A stretch of DNA of 37,719 nt from Opitutaceae bacterium (GTDB lineage: Bacteria > Verrucomicrobiota > Verrucomicrobiia > Opitutales > Opitutaceae), in NCBI GenBank assembly GCA_017994935.1, contig JAGOJU010000034.1, positions 1 to 37,719 of the forward strand, in the 5' to 3' direction. The notes under the pieces were generated by a model, which ran no database searches, was not told the origin of the DNA, and was given only the letters and a program-made list of their open reading frames with translations. Below, piece after piece: positions 1 to 8,360 of the stretch (positions are counted from its first letter, which is position 1; each line of letters begins with the position of its first letter). Position numbers and translations under genes: made by a program.

Positions 1-2075
1 GCTACGCCCAGGAGCCCAACCCGTGCCAGACGGTGCAGAGGGAAGCGTTGAAGTCGCTCGGCATCAACGACGAGCTCTTCGAATCGATGAAGGTGCCGGA
101 CCTGACCATCGAGTCGGCGCTGCAACTCATTGAACAATGGACAGGGCGGACGGTCATCCGCCCGGCTGCCCTGCCGACAACGCAGATGTCCTTTTCCTTT
201 TCGCGGCCGATGATGAAGTCGGAGGCTTTTCTGGCGCTCGAATCCATTCTCTCCATGAACCAGATCGGTCTGTCGCCGATGGGTGACCGGTTCATCAAGG
301 TTGTTCCATTGCCGAATGTGCGTACCGAGGCCCCGCGCATGGTCGAGGGACGTGCCCAGGACCTGCCCGCAAGCGGCGTGATCATGACGAAAATCTTCAG
401 CCTCGAATTCCTGAGGGCGACGGAATTCGGTCCCCAGATGACCCAGTTCCTGAATCCGCAACTCGGAGGACCGGTCATTTTCGACAAGTCCAATGCGGTC
501 ATGATCACCGATTCCGTGTCCACACTCCAGCGGATCGAGTCACTTCTCGAAAAACTCGACCGGCCGATCACCGAGAATCTCACCCCAAAGTTTTATCCTA
601 TCCAGTACGCAAAGGCTTCCGTGCTCGTGAATCAGCTCCGCACCATGCTGCAGGGAGCCGTTCAGAACCAGCTTGGAACCGCCACCACGTATTCCTCCGA
701 CGACAGGACCAATCAGGTGATCGTCATTTCCGACCCGCGCCAGCATCCGTTTTTTGACAGCCTGATCAAGAAGCTCGACGTCAAGGCCGACCCCACGACA
801 CGAAATGAAGTGATCCACCTGAAGCATGCGAACGCGAAGGAAGTCGCTTCGCTTCTGAGTCAGCTCGTCAGCGGTCAGAATCAGGCGGCATCAAAGGCCG
901 GACAGCAATCGGTCCGTGCCAATCAGACCGGCCCACAGGTTCCAATCGTCGGGCCCACGGTTCCCGGCATCCAGGCACCCGGTGCCACACTCGCCGCCGC
1001 GGGCCTGCCGGCAAATCTCCTCGAAGGATCAAACGAATTCAGCACCCTGGTGACGATCCTCCCCGATGAACGTTCCAACGCTGTCATCATCTCCGGCACG
1101 ATCAGCGACATCCAGTTGATCTCCGACCTGGTCAGCAAGATAGACATCCTGCTGGCCCAGGTCCGGATTGAGGTCGTGATCGCGGAAGTCTCCAGCGAAA
1201 ACTCCGATGCCACGGGAATCAATGCGCTGGGACTCAAGTTCGAAGGAAACAAACTCACCGGATTTGTCACGAACGGCCCGGGCCTAGCCATCGGCGGAGG
1301 CGAAGTTGACTCCAGCGGCAATCCCTCGGGTTTCGCCACCATCACGCGCGGAGATGGGGGATACAGTCTCGCGGGCATCCTCTCCCTCACTGCACACAGC
1401 GTGAAGTCAAAGGTCACGATTCTCGCCAACACGACGCTCGCCACAACCCATAACAAGAAGGCCGAAATTTTTGTGGGGGAATCGCGCCCGGTCTTCGGAC
1501 AGATTCAGGCCCTCGACACCATCGGCACCGGCACCTCAGCCAATTCCGCTGCGCTGCGGTCGAGCATCACCCAACAGGAGGCGGGCATCAAGATGGCCAT
1601 CACACCCCTCATCGGAGCGGACGGCACCGTACAGCTCGAAATTGAACAGACCTTCAATGCATTTGGACTGGATGTGCCTCTGGGCGACGGGTTGCAGCAG
1701 CCATCCATCAACAAACGCGAGGCCAAGTCCTTCCTCAATGTCGGGGACAAGGAAATCGTCGCGCTCGGCGGTTATCAGAACAGCACCGTGAGCAAATCCC
1801 GCAGTCGCCTGGGCCCGATTCCCATCCTCGGGGATCTGCTGGGACCTCGCTCGGGTTCGGTCAAACGCACCGAGCTCATGGTGTTCATTCGCCCCCATGT
1901 CATCCGAACAATCGAGGAAACGACCGCGGATGCGATGGCCAAGATGCGGACCTCCAGCGATCCTCTCGCGGTACAGCGTTCGCTCGACTGGCAGATGGCC
2001 GCGCCAGCGACTGATTCCAAGGCGGGCGCAGAGGCCGGCAGCCCCGGGAACGATTCCAATCTGCACCGGCCATAG
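1..2075 (+). CDS. gspD: Type II secretion system secretin GspD (5' end outside window)
   Basis: Outer-membrane secretin that forms the exit channel of a type II secretion or type IV pilus-like machine. The frame is open from the first in-frame codon (base 3) with no stop, so the signal peptide and start lie upstream; the GTG at 33 is unlikely to be the true start. What is visible are repeated N-domain modules (about codons 115-180, 185-250 and 255-375 counted from base 33), the last interrupted by a Gln/Ala/Pro-rich loop. The C-terminal secretin domain follows, with the family signature GPIPILGDLLG near codon 594 and the ending TELMVFIRPHVI. A short polar tail follows. gspE starts 61 bases downstream and gspF follows it, so the three form one transcription unit. 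Type II secretion and pilus secretins cannot be fully separated from sequence alone. Confidence 0.93.
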   Translation, partial: YAQEPNPCQTVQREALKSLGINDELFESMKVPDLTIESALQLIEQWTGRTVIRPAALPTTQMSFSFSRPMMKSEAFLALESILSMNQIGLSPMGDRFIKVVPLPNVRTEAPRMVEGRAQDLPASGVIMTKIFSLEFLRATEFGPQMTQFLNPQLGGPVIFDKSNAVMITDSVSTLQRIESLLEKLDRPITENLTPKFYPIQYAKASVLVNQLRTMLQGAVQNQLGTATTYSSDDRTNQVIVISDPRQHPFFDSLIKKLDVKADPTTRNEVIHLKHANAKEVASLLSQLVSGQNQAASKAGQQSVRANQTGPQVPIVGPTVPGIQAPGATLAAAGLPANLLEGSNEFSTLVTILPDERSNAVIISGTISDIQLISDLVSKIDILLAQVRIEVVIAEVSSENSDATGINALGLKFEGNKLTGFVTNGPGLAIGGGEVDSSGNPSGFATITRGDGGYSLAGILSLTAHSVKSKVTILANTTLATTHNKKAEIFVGESRPVFGQIQALDTIGTGTSANSAALRSSITQQEAGIKMAITPLIGADGTVQLEIEQTFNAFGLDVPLGDGLQQPSINKREAKSFLNVGDKEIVALGGYQNSTVSKSRSRLGPIPILGDLLGPRSGSVKRTELMVFIRPHVIRTIEETTADAMAKMRTSSDPLAVQRSLDWQMAAPATDSKAGAEAGSPGNDSNLHRP

Positions 2076-2136
2076 AACGATTTCACCGTGCCACGGACAA
2101 CGTCAGTGTCCCGTTGTCCTCTCCGCAGCGTTCGAC

Positions 2137-3873
2137 ATGCCCACGCTCACGACTTCCACAGAAACTCTACCCGCGTCCATTTCGGAGCGGCTGACAACCG
2201 AGCAGCTGCAGTCCATCTGTGAAGCCCCGCGTGGTCAGCGGCTGACCTTGCTGGCTGCAAGTCTTGAGCGGGGCGATGCCGATGCTCTTGCCACCCTCGC
2301 GGCCGCCAGCGGACTCTCGCTCGCCTCCAACCTGGAAACCGACCCCGGCGCGCGCGGCCTGCTTCCGGCCCGTCTGGTCCACGACTACCAGATCATTCCA
2401 ATCCTCATTGCTCCGGCTTCGGAGGGAGACCAGGCCGTCAGCCCGACGACTCAAGCCCTCCTGCACCTTGCCACTGCCTGGCTTCCGGACGAAACGATGA
2501 TCGATTGGATGAGGACGTTCACTTCCCGTCCTCTTGTCTGGCACCTCGCAGTGCCAGAGCGCGTGCAGCAGCTCATCATCGAAAATTTCGGAGTGGGATC
2601 GGGCTCGCTCGACGATGGCGACGAAGGCTATCTTGCACCGGAGACCGTATCGCAGGCGCAGGCGGAGGAAGCGGTCGATGAGGACGCCGCGGTGGTGCGT
2701 TTCGTGACGGACGTCATCACACAGGCAGTCGCGGACAGCGCCACCGACATCCATTTTGAGCCGCAGGAAGGCCAGCTCCGCATCCGCTATCGGGTCGACG
2801 GCCTGCTCGTTCCTGTGCCGGTGCCCGAAAATCTGCTTCGTTTCCAGGACGCGATCATCTCGAGACTCAAGATCATGGCGCGTCTCAATATCTCCGAGAA
2901 ACGTCTTCCCCAGGATGGGCGCATCAATTTCAAGGCGGGCGGATCCACTCTCGATATACGCGTCTCCACCATTCCCACCATCTACGCGGAATCGATATCG
3001 CTGCGCCTTCTGAACCAGAAAAAGGAGGCATACACGATGGAACGCCTGGGAATGAGCGCGGACGAGCAGCGGCAGATCGCACAGGTGCTCGACTACCCCC
3101 ACGGGATTGTGCTCGTCACCGGTCCGACCGGCTCAGGAAAGTCGACCTCGCTCAATGCCTTCCTGCGCAAGATCAACTCCACGGATCTTCGCATTGTCAC
3201 CATTGAGGACCCCATCGAATATGAGGTTCCCGGCGTCAACCAGATGCAGGTCCGCCCCGAAATCGGGCTCACCTTCGCGGGAGCGCTTCGCCACGTTCTC
3301 CGCCAGGATCCGGATGTCATCATGGTTGGCGAAATCCGCGATAGGGAAACCGCAGACATCGCCATCCGCGCATCCCTGACGGGCCACCTGGTTTTCTCCA
3401 CACTCCATACCAATGATGCTCCAGGCGCGATCACCCGCCTTGTCGACATGGGCATCGAGCCCTTCCTCGTCGGATCCGCCATCGAGCTGGTCATCGCACA
3501 GCGACTGGTCCGACGATTGTGCGGCGACTGCTGCAAACCGGCGCCGGTGGCCGCTGCAAAGCTGCGGGACACCCTTTCAATCCTCGGTCTTGATCCTGCG
3601 GAGGCGGATCTGATTCAAACCCTCAAGGCCCCTGTCGGATGCGATCGCTGCCGCGGCACCGGTTACCGGGGACGCATCGGTATCTTCGAAATCCTGAAAC
3701 CGAATGACGAGCTCCACGATTTGATCCTCAAGCGCGAAAGCACCCGATCGCTGACACAGTGTGCGCGACGACAGGGCATGCGCACGCTGGAGCAGAGCGG
3801 ATGGGAGAAGGTTCGCGACGGCTACACCACGCTGGATGAGGTCCTGCGTGTCGTCACCGTCACGGAGAAATAG
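2137..3873 (+). CDS. gspE: Type II secretion / type IV pilus assembly ATPase GspE
   Basis: Cytoplasmic hexameric ATPase that powers pseudopilus assembly. From the ATG at 2137 the protein is 578 residues, normal for GspE/PilB. An N-terminal MshEN-like domain (about 1-175) precedes the motor domain, which carries SATDIHFEP, Walker A GPTGSGKSTS at about 329, the Asp box TIEDPIEYE, Walker B VIMVGEIRD at about 394-402 and a His box around LTGHLVFSTLHTNDAPGA. Cysteine pairs LCGDCC and GCDRC near the end form the zinc-binding element of this family. The frame extends upstream into gspD, but 2137 is the first credible start after the gspD stop. No clear Shine-Dalgarno is visible. The gspF start lies 10 bases after the stop. 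Confidence 0.95.
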   Translation: MPTLTTSTETLPASISERLTTEQLQSICEAPRGQRLTLLAASLERGDADALATLAAASGLSLASNLETDPGARGLLPARLVHDYQIIPILIAPASEGDQAVSPTTQALLHLATAWLPDETMIDWMRTFTSRPLVWHLAVPERVQQLIIENFGVGSGSLDDGDEGYLAPETVSQAQAEEAVDEDAAVVRFVTDVITQAVADSATDIHFEPQEGQLRIRYRVDGLLVPVPVPENLLRFQDAIISRLKIMARLNISEKRLPQDGRINFKAGGSTLDIRVSTIPTIYAESISLRLLNQKKEAYTMERLGMSADEQRQIAQVLDYPHGIVLVTGPTGSGKSTSLNAFLRKINSTDLRIVTIEDPIEYEVPGVNQMQVRPEIGLTFAGALRHVLRQDPDVIMVGEIRDRETADIAIRASLTGHLVFSTLHTNDAPGAITRLVDMGIEPFLVGSAIELVIAQRLVRRLCGDCCKPAPVAAAKLRDTLSILGLDPAEADLIQTLKAPVGCDRCRGTGYRGRIGIFEILKPNDELHDLILKRESTRSLTQCARRQGMRTLEQSGWEKVRDGYTTLDEVLRVVTVTEK

Positions 3874-3883
3874 CAGGCGACAC

Positions 3884-5170
3884 ATGCCGCGTTTCTCCTA
3901 CACAGCCCGCGACCGCACCGGGACTCCGTCGTCGTCATCGATAGAGGCCCCTTCACGAAAGGATGCCCTGCGACTCCTCTCCGCCCGGGGGCTCACCCCA
4001 CTCCGGATCGATGAGGAAGCTTCACCGGGAAGGAAGGCCTCCCCGGTCGGCAAGGCGCAGCCCCGAACGAATCCTGCCGATCCCGCTCCCTCGGGTCGGC
4101 CCGCATCCACGCGTCGTAGGGGTGCGGAACGGGGACCTTCGCGCCGCGAGCGCCTTCCGTTTCTCACGGCGTTGGAAGACCTCACGTCATCCGGGCTTTC
4201 CGCGGGCGAGGCCATCCGCCTCCTGTCGGTCCGCATCAAGGAGCCCCAGTTGCGCGCATTGAGCGGCGGCCTCTGGGAACGCATTGGCGAAGGGGCATCA
4301 CTCTCGACCGCCATGCTGGCCTTTCCGGGGGTGTTTGACAGTGCCTCTGTGAATCTCATCCAGGCCGGTGAGGCCACCGGTTCCCTCAATGATGTCCTCA
4401 AGCGCATCATTGCGCACCTGACGGAGCAGCGGGAGTTGCGACGTCAGCTGGTTTCGGCCCTCGCCTATCCGGTGTTCATGATGTTCGTGGCCGTCGGCGT
4501 GATTCTTTTTTTCCTTTTCTATCTGCTGCCCAAACTGCAGACGCTGCTGTCCGCATTGGGTGGTGAATTGCCCGCGTCGACAAGGATCCTGGTCGCGACC
4601 TCCGACTTTCTGATTCGCTACGGAGTCTTCCTGCTCGTTGGCGGCGCGGTGGCGGCCATTGCGTTCTGGCGCTGGTACAGGACGCGTCCCGGACGCGAGG
4701 CGATCGATGCGGCAATGTTGAAACTTCCCCTGCTCGGCCCGTTTGCGATCTCGCGAACGGTGCTTGCGATCTCCCAGACCTTGAGCGTGCTACTGGAGAA
4801 CGGGATCACGACCGTCGAGGCTCTCCGGATGACCGCCAGACAAATCGTCAACTCGGTTCATCGCGAAGCCTTCGAGGAGGCCTCGAATCGGGTACTCGAG
4901 GGCGAGGCACTTTCCCAGGCATTGGGCCGGACAGCCTGTTTTCCCGACCTCGTTCTCGACCAGTTGTCGGTCGGCGAGAATACCGGCAACATCGTGCCGG
5001 CCCTGAAAAAGGTTTCGGTCACCTACCAGCAGACGATCTCACAACAGTTGAATGTCTTCACGAAGATCATCGCGAGCGGCGTTCTGATGAGCGTGTTCGT
5101 TTTTGTGGGATTCATCGCCTACGCCATCGTCAGCGCCGTCTTCCAGCTCAGTTCCTCCTTCAAGATGTAG
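3884..5170 (+). CDS. gspF: Type II secretion inner-membrane platform protein GspF
   Basis: Polytopic inner-membrane protein that couples the GspE ATPase to the pseudopilus. From the ATG at 3884 it is 428 residues and begins MPRFSYTARDRTG, the usual GspF/PilC opening. A Pro/Ser/Arg-rich linker (about residues 48-85) leads into the first T2SSF domain, marked by LPFLTALEDLTSSGLSAGEA. Hydrophobic segments are FMMFVAVGVILFFLFYLL, a second around GVFLLVGGAVAAIAFW, and a C-terminal one at GVLMSVFVFVGFIAYAIV. The second T2SSF copy contains LSVGENTGNIVPALKKV. It is the last gene of the gspDEF block; no gspG or minor pseudopilins follow, so they must be encoded elsewhere. The basic, Ser-rich linker is longer than usual. 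Confidence 0.94.
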   Translation: MPRFSYTARDRTGTPSSSSIEAPSRKDALRLLSARGLTPLRIDEEASPGRKASPVGKAQPRTNPADPAPSGRPASTRRRGAERGPSRRERLPFLTALEDLTSSGLSAGEAIRLLSVRIKEPQLRALSGGLWERIGEGASLSTAMLAFPGVFDSASVNLIQAGEATGSLNDVLKRIIAHLTEQRELRRQLVSALAYPVFMMFVAVGVILFFLFYLLPKLQTLLSALGGELPASTRILVATSDFLIRYGVFLLVGGAVAAIAFWRWYRTRPGREAIDAAMLKLPLLGPFAISRTVLAISQTLSVLLENGITTVEALRMTARQIVNSVHREAFEEASNRVLEGEALSQALGRTACFPDLVLDQLSVGENTGNIVPALKKVSVTYQQTISQQLNVFTKIIASGVLMSVFVFVGFIAYAIVSAVFQLSSSFKM

Positions 5171-5226
5171 GAACCAGCCCGGTTTCGAATCTGTCCGGCC
5201 CCCCCTCATGGACGGAGATGCGTGCG

Positions 5227-7020
5227 TCAGGGCAACGTGTACACTTCCAGAAGCACTGTCCCGGTTCCTCCATCCGAACAGCGGACGTGAGCCGTATAAC
5301 TGCCGGGTTCAAGCGCAATCAGAAGTGCTGCATCCTTGCTTGCCGCATCTCCCAAACGAAAGGCGCCGACTCGTACACAGGCCGATGCGATGGAGGGGTT
5401 GCCTTCCCAATTGTCGTTTTCGCCAATCCGCACAGAATCGCGATAGACTTCCAACAGAGGATCGGCAGCCGCGCCGTCGAGACCCAGGGACGACAGGGCA
5501 GGACCAGCGGCTCGGATCAGCACCGTGCGACCTGTCGCTCCAGTCAGGCTGAAACCTCCGACGAGGACCTGCCCCGCCTGAAGACTGGCCCGGGCGGACA
5601 AATTGACCATTTCCGATGCGCCCGTGGATGATGCCTGATACACTTCTGCCAGCGCCTCTCCCGTGGTCGAGCCGACGCCCTTCACCTGAAGCGTATAAGC
5701 CCCCGGCTCGAGCACCGTCGAGATCACGGCATCCTTTGCACCGCCACCGAGCGCAAAGGCGCCCACCAATCGGCCGTCATCGTTCCCCGAGAAATTGTCG
5801 TTGGAGCGCAGGAGCACCTGCCTCGAGTCATAAAGTTCGATGAGCGGGTCAGCCAGGACACCAGGCACGCCGAAGCTGGCGAGGCTGGGTCCGACCCCCC
5901 GGAGCACAAATGGGCTCCCTCCGGAGCCTGCGACTGTGAAGCCGGCAATCGGGGTCTGGTCACCCGGACCGGCAAACGACCTCACCGAAAGATTGCTGAG
6001 GTGCCCCCGAACTTCGCCCTGGCCCGGTTCATCCGCAGCAACCGCGCCCAGCGAACCATTCGCCGAGACCGTGAAGTTGAAGGAAGCAGCAACCTCACCT
6101 CCCAAAACCATGGCTTTGACCTGGATCACGGCGGTTCCCAGTCGCGCTCCCGGTTGAAGACTCAGGGTCGATCCGGAGACCGTCACCGCAACGATTGCCG
6201 GATCGGAGCTCTGCGCGACAAATTCAAGCAGACCCGCACCCGCGCCGGGATAGACACCGATCCGCTCCACGCTTGAAACCACAATCGTGTTCGCAGCCGA
6301 CATCGGCCGGTCGAATTGGTAGTCACGATACGGGAAATCCTGGAAGATGCTCCCAATGTTCATGCGCGACTGGTTTGCCAGCGAATCCACGGTGTCGATT
6401 CCGGCGACGACTCTGCCAAAAACGGTGTACGCCGGAGTGACGCTTACCTCGTTGCCTGCATCATCATTCACGATGGTGCCCAGAGCCCGCGTGTTGTCAG
6501 CGACGTTGAAATACCATTCCGATGTCGCCGAATTCACATCGCTGCCCAATCTCGCCGCCGCGAGGGTCCCCCGTGTGTTGGGCAGCACGGGCTCCAAGGC
6601 GACCGGTGTCTGCGCCTGAACGGGAAGCAGGACCGGCGCAGGCAGCTTGTAACCCCCTCCTTGGACAATTGCAGCGGTCGTCGTGGTACGATCGAACACC
6701 GCGGTACGATGGATGACCGTGTTGGTGTAGGTCCCGCTGTCGACATAGCCCAGAAAGTTGGCGACATTGAGGGGCGCGGCATCCGCCAGCATTTCCACCA
6801 CGATCGTCCCGTTCGTTGTCACGAACCGGACCAATTGCTGAGAGGGCACCTCGGACACGCTAAAGTGACTCTTCAGGTCGATCGTAACAGTCCCGCCTGA
6901 CGGGATTGCGGCCAAGGGTTCAAACGCCGCGCTCGTTGTCGGTGAAACCTCTGCGTGGGTCGAAAAAGCGAGTGCACCGAGGAAAACAAGGCAGGCTGCA
7001 AATCGGCAATATGGTGTCAT
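5227..7020 (-). CDS. Secreted cyclophilin-type peptidyl-prolyl isomerase with tandem C-terminal repeats
   Basis: Exported protein predicted to catalyse proline cis/trans isomerisation. The ATG at 7020 gives 597 residues and places a clean signal peptide (hydrophobic core AACLVFLGALAF, likely cleavage after STHA) at the N-terminus; an ATG further upstream would leave it internal. The cyclophilin domain shows TNGTIVVEMLADAAPLNVAN, NFLGYVDSGTYTNTVIHR (with the catalytic-type Arg), VQGGGY, NTRGTLAAARLGSDVNSATS and VFGRVVAGIDTVDSLAN. A bacterial Ig-like segment follows (around PGARLGTAVIQVKAM). Then come two related repeats of about 120 residues, each with a GFTVAGSGG/GFSLTGATG strand, a GVGPSLASFG/AAGPALSSLG motif, an NDN turn, VGAF and a LEPGxYT ending. 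It is convergent with gspF. The repeats resemble modules common in Opitutus-like exported proteins; that link is from memory. Confidence 0.85.
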   Translation of the reverse strand: MTPYCRFAACLVFLGALAFSTHAEVSPTTSAAFEPLAAIPSGGTVTIDLKSHFSVSEVPSQQLVRFVTTNGTIVVEMLADAAPLNVANFLGYVDSGTYTNTVIHRTAVFDRTTTTAAIVQGGGYKLPAPVLLPVQAQTPVALEPVLPNTRGTLAAARLGSDVNSATSEWYFNVADNTRALGTIVNDDAGNEVSVTPAYTVFGRVVAGIDTVDSLANQSRMNIGSIFQDFPYRDYQFDRPMSAANTIVVSSVERIGVYPGAGAGLLEFVAQSSDPAIVAVTVSGSTLSLQPGARLGTAVIQVKAMVLGGEVAASFNFTVSANGSLGAVAADEPGQGEVRGHLSNLSVRSFAGPGDQTPIAGFTVAGSGGSPFVLRGVGPSLASFGVPGVLADPLIELYDSRQVLLRSNDNFSGNDDGRLVGAFALGGGAKDAVISTVLEPGAYTLQVKGVGSTTGEALAEVYQASSTGASEMVNLSARASLQAGQVLVGGFSLTGATGRTVLIRAAGPALSSLGLDGAAADPLLEVYRDSVRIGENDNWEGNPSIASACVRVGAFRLGDAASKDAALLIALEPGSYTAHVRCSDGGTGTVLLEVYTLP

Positions 7021-7190
7021 GCGAAGGATCAAGCTGGCTCCCAATGACGCGGTCGCCAAGCCGCAAGTTCCACCGATTTGCCAGGTTCTCATGCCTTGAT
7101 ACCGCAGCCGACGAAAGTGGAGCCCGTGTCCTTCTGAATCCTTGCGGTGATTGCAACGTTCCTGCATGCCATTGTCCCAAACCCGCGTCG

Positions 7191-8297
7191 ATGATCGTCC
7201 CATTCCTCGAACTTAAGGCCACTTACAACGAGCTGAAGGCGGAAATGGATGCTGCCTACCGTCGTGTCATGGATTCCGGGTGGTTTATCCTGGGCCGCGA
7301 GGTGGAGGCTTTCGAAAATGACTATGCGCGGCATGTGGGCGTGCGACATTGCATCGGAGTCGCAAATGGCCTGGAGGCCCTCCAGTTGGGCCTCCTTGCG
7401 GCAGGAATTGGAAAGGGCGACGAGGTCATCGTGCCCTCCCATTCCTACATCGCCAGCTGGCTTGCCGTCTCCCAGGCCGGAGCCTCGCTGGTGCCTTCCG
7501 AACCAGTGGAAGGACAGTATTCCTTGGATCCCGCCCAGGTGGTGGCGCGCATCACGCCGCGAACCCGTGCCATCATGCCGGTCCACCTTTACGGGCATGT
7601 GGGCGACATGGATGCGCTCCAGGCAATCGCCAAGAAACACAGCCTCCTCCTGCTGGAAGACGGTGCGCAATCCCACGGCGCGCTTTGTCGGGGAAGGCAG
7701 TCGGGGGCGCTCTCGGATATTGCGGGCATCAGCTTTTACCCTTCGAAAAACCTCGGTGCGTTTGGAGATGCCGGCGCGGTCCTGACTTCGGACGACGCTT
7801 TCGCCGAAAAAATCCGGCATCTCCGCAACTATGGATCCAGGGTGCGCTACCTGAACGAGTACAAGGGCATGAATTCACGCCTGAGCGAACTTCAGGCGGC
7901 GTTTCTGCGTGCAAAGCTGCCCCTGCTCGCCGAGTGGAACCAGCGCAGGCAACGCCTCGCAGGACGTTATCACGAGGGACTTGCCGGCGTGGGGGACCTC
8001 GTTCTGCATCCCGTACCGCCCTGGTCGACACCCGTGTGGCACCTTTATGTCATCCGCACCCGGCACCGGGATGCGCTGCAGGCCTTTCTCAACGAACGCG
8101 GCATCGGCACGCAGATCCACTATCCGACCCCGCCCCATCTCTCGCAGGCCTACAAGGACCTGGGGTGGAAACGTGGGGACTTCCCCGTTGCGGAACGCTA
8201 CGCCGAACAACTGCTGAGTTTGCCGATCAGTCCCCATCATACGGCGTCACAGATCGATTACGTCATCGATACAATCCGGGCCTTCCACGCCAGGTAG
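7191..8297 (+). CDS. DegT/DnrJ/EryC1/StrS-family aminotransferase (nucleotide-sugar type)
   Basis: PLP-dependent enzyme of the family that transaminates 3-keto (or 4-keto) nucleotide sugars for surface polysaccharide. The ATG at 7191 gives 368 residues starting MIVPFLELKATYNELK, the usual opening. Family motifs include DSGWFILGREVEAFE, GVANGLEALQLGLLA, PVHLYGHVGDM, LLEDGAQSHGA and the PLP-lysine motif SFYPSKNLGAFGDAGA with Lys186 as the expected Schiff-base residue, followed by RNYGSRVRYLNEYKGMNSRL. The overall look is closest to the FdtB/QdtB 3-aminotransferases of dTDP-deoxyhexose pathways, but substrate cannot be fixed from sequence and no other sugar-nucleotide genes are nearby. It diverges from the isomerase gene across a 170-base gap and precedes cimA by 63 bases. 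Confidence 0.92.
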   Translation: MIVPFLELKATYNELKAEMDAAYRRVMDSGWFILGREVEAFENDYARHVGVRHCIGVANGLEALQLGLLAAGIGKGDEVIVPSHSYIASWLAVSQAGASLVPSEPVEGQYSLDPAQVVARITPRTRAIMPVHLYGHVGDMDALQAIAKKHSLLLLEDGAQSHGALCRGRQSGALSDIAGISFYPSKNLGAFGDAGAVLTSDDAFAEKIRHLRNYGSRVRYLNEYKGMNSRLSELQAAFLRAKLPLLAEWNQRRQRLAGRYHEGLAGVGDLVLHPVPPWSTPVWHLYVIRTRHRDALQAFLNERGIGTQIHYPTPPHLSQAYKDLGWKRGDFPVAERYAEQLLSLPISPHHTASQIDYVIDTIRAFHAR

Positions 8298-8320
8298 GAA
8301 TGCCCGTCGGAAAAGGCCCC

Positions 8321-8350
8321 TTGCCTCATCCCCCTGGCGATACCTAGCCT
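8321..8350 (+). promoter_or_regulatory. Candidate promoter for cimA
   Basis: TTGCCT at 8321-8326 and TAGCCT at 8345-8350 are separated by 18 bases. The predicted transcription start would fall about 4 bases before the cimA ATG at 8361, giving an almost leaderless message. Matches to the consensus are partial. Confidence 0.33.
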
Positions 8351-8360
8351 TTGCGCTTTC

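Noticed and set aside
33..35. GTG as the start of gspD
   Set aside because: The frame is open to the window edge and a secretin needs an upstream signal peptide that is not seen after this codon.
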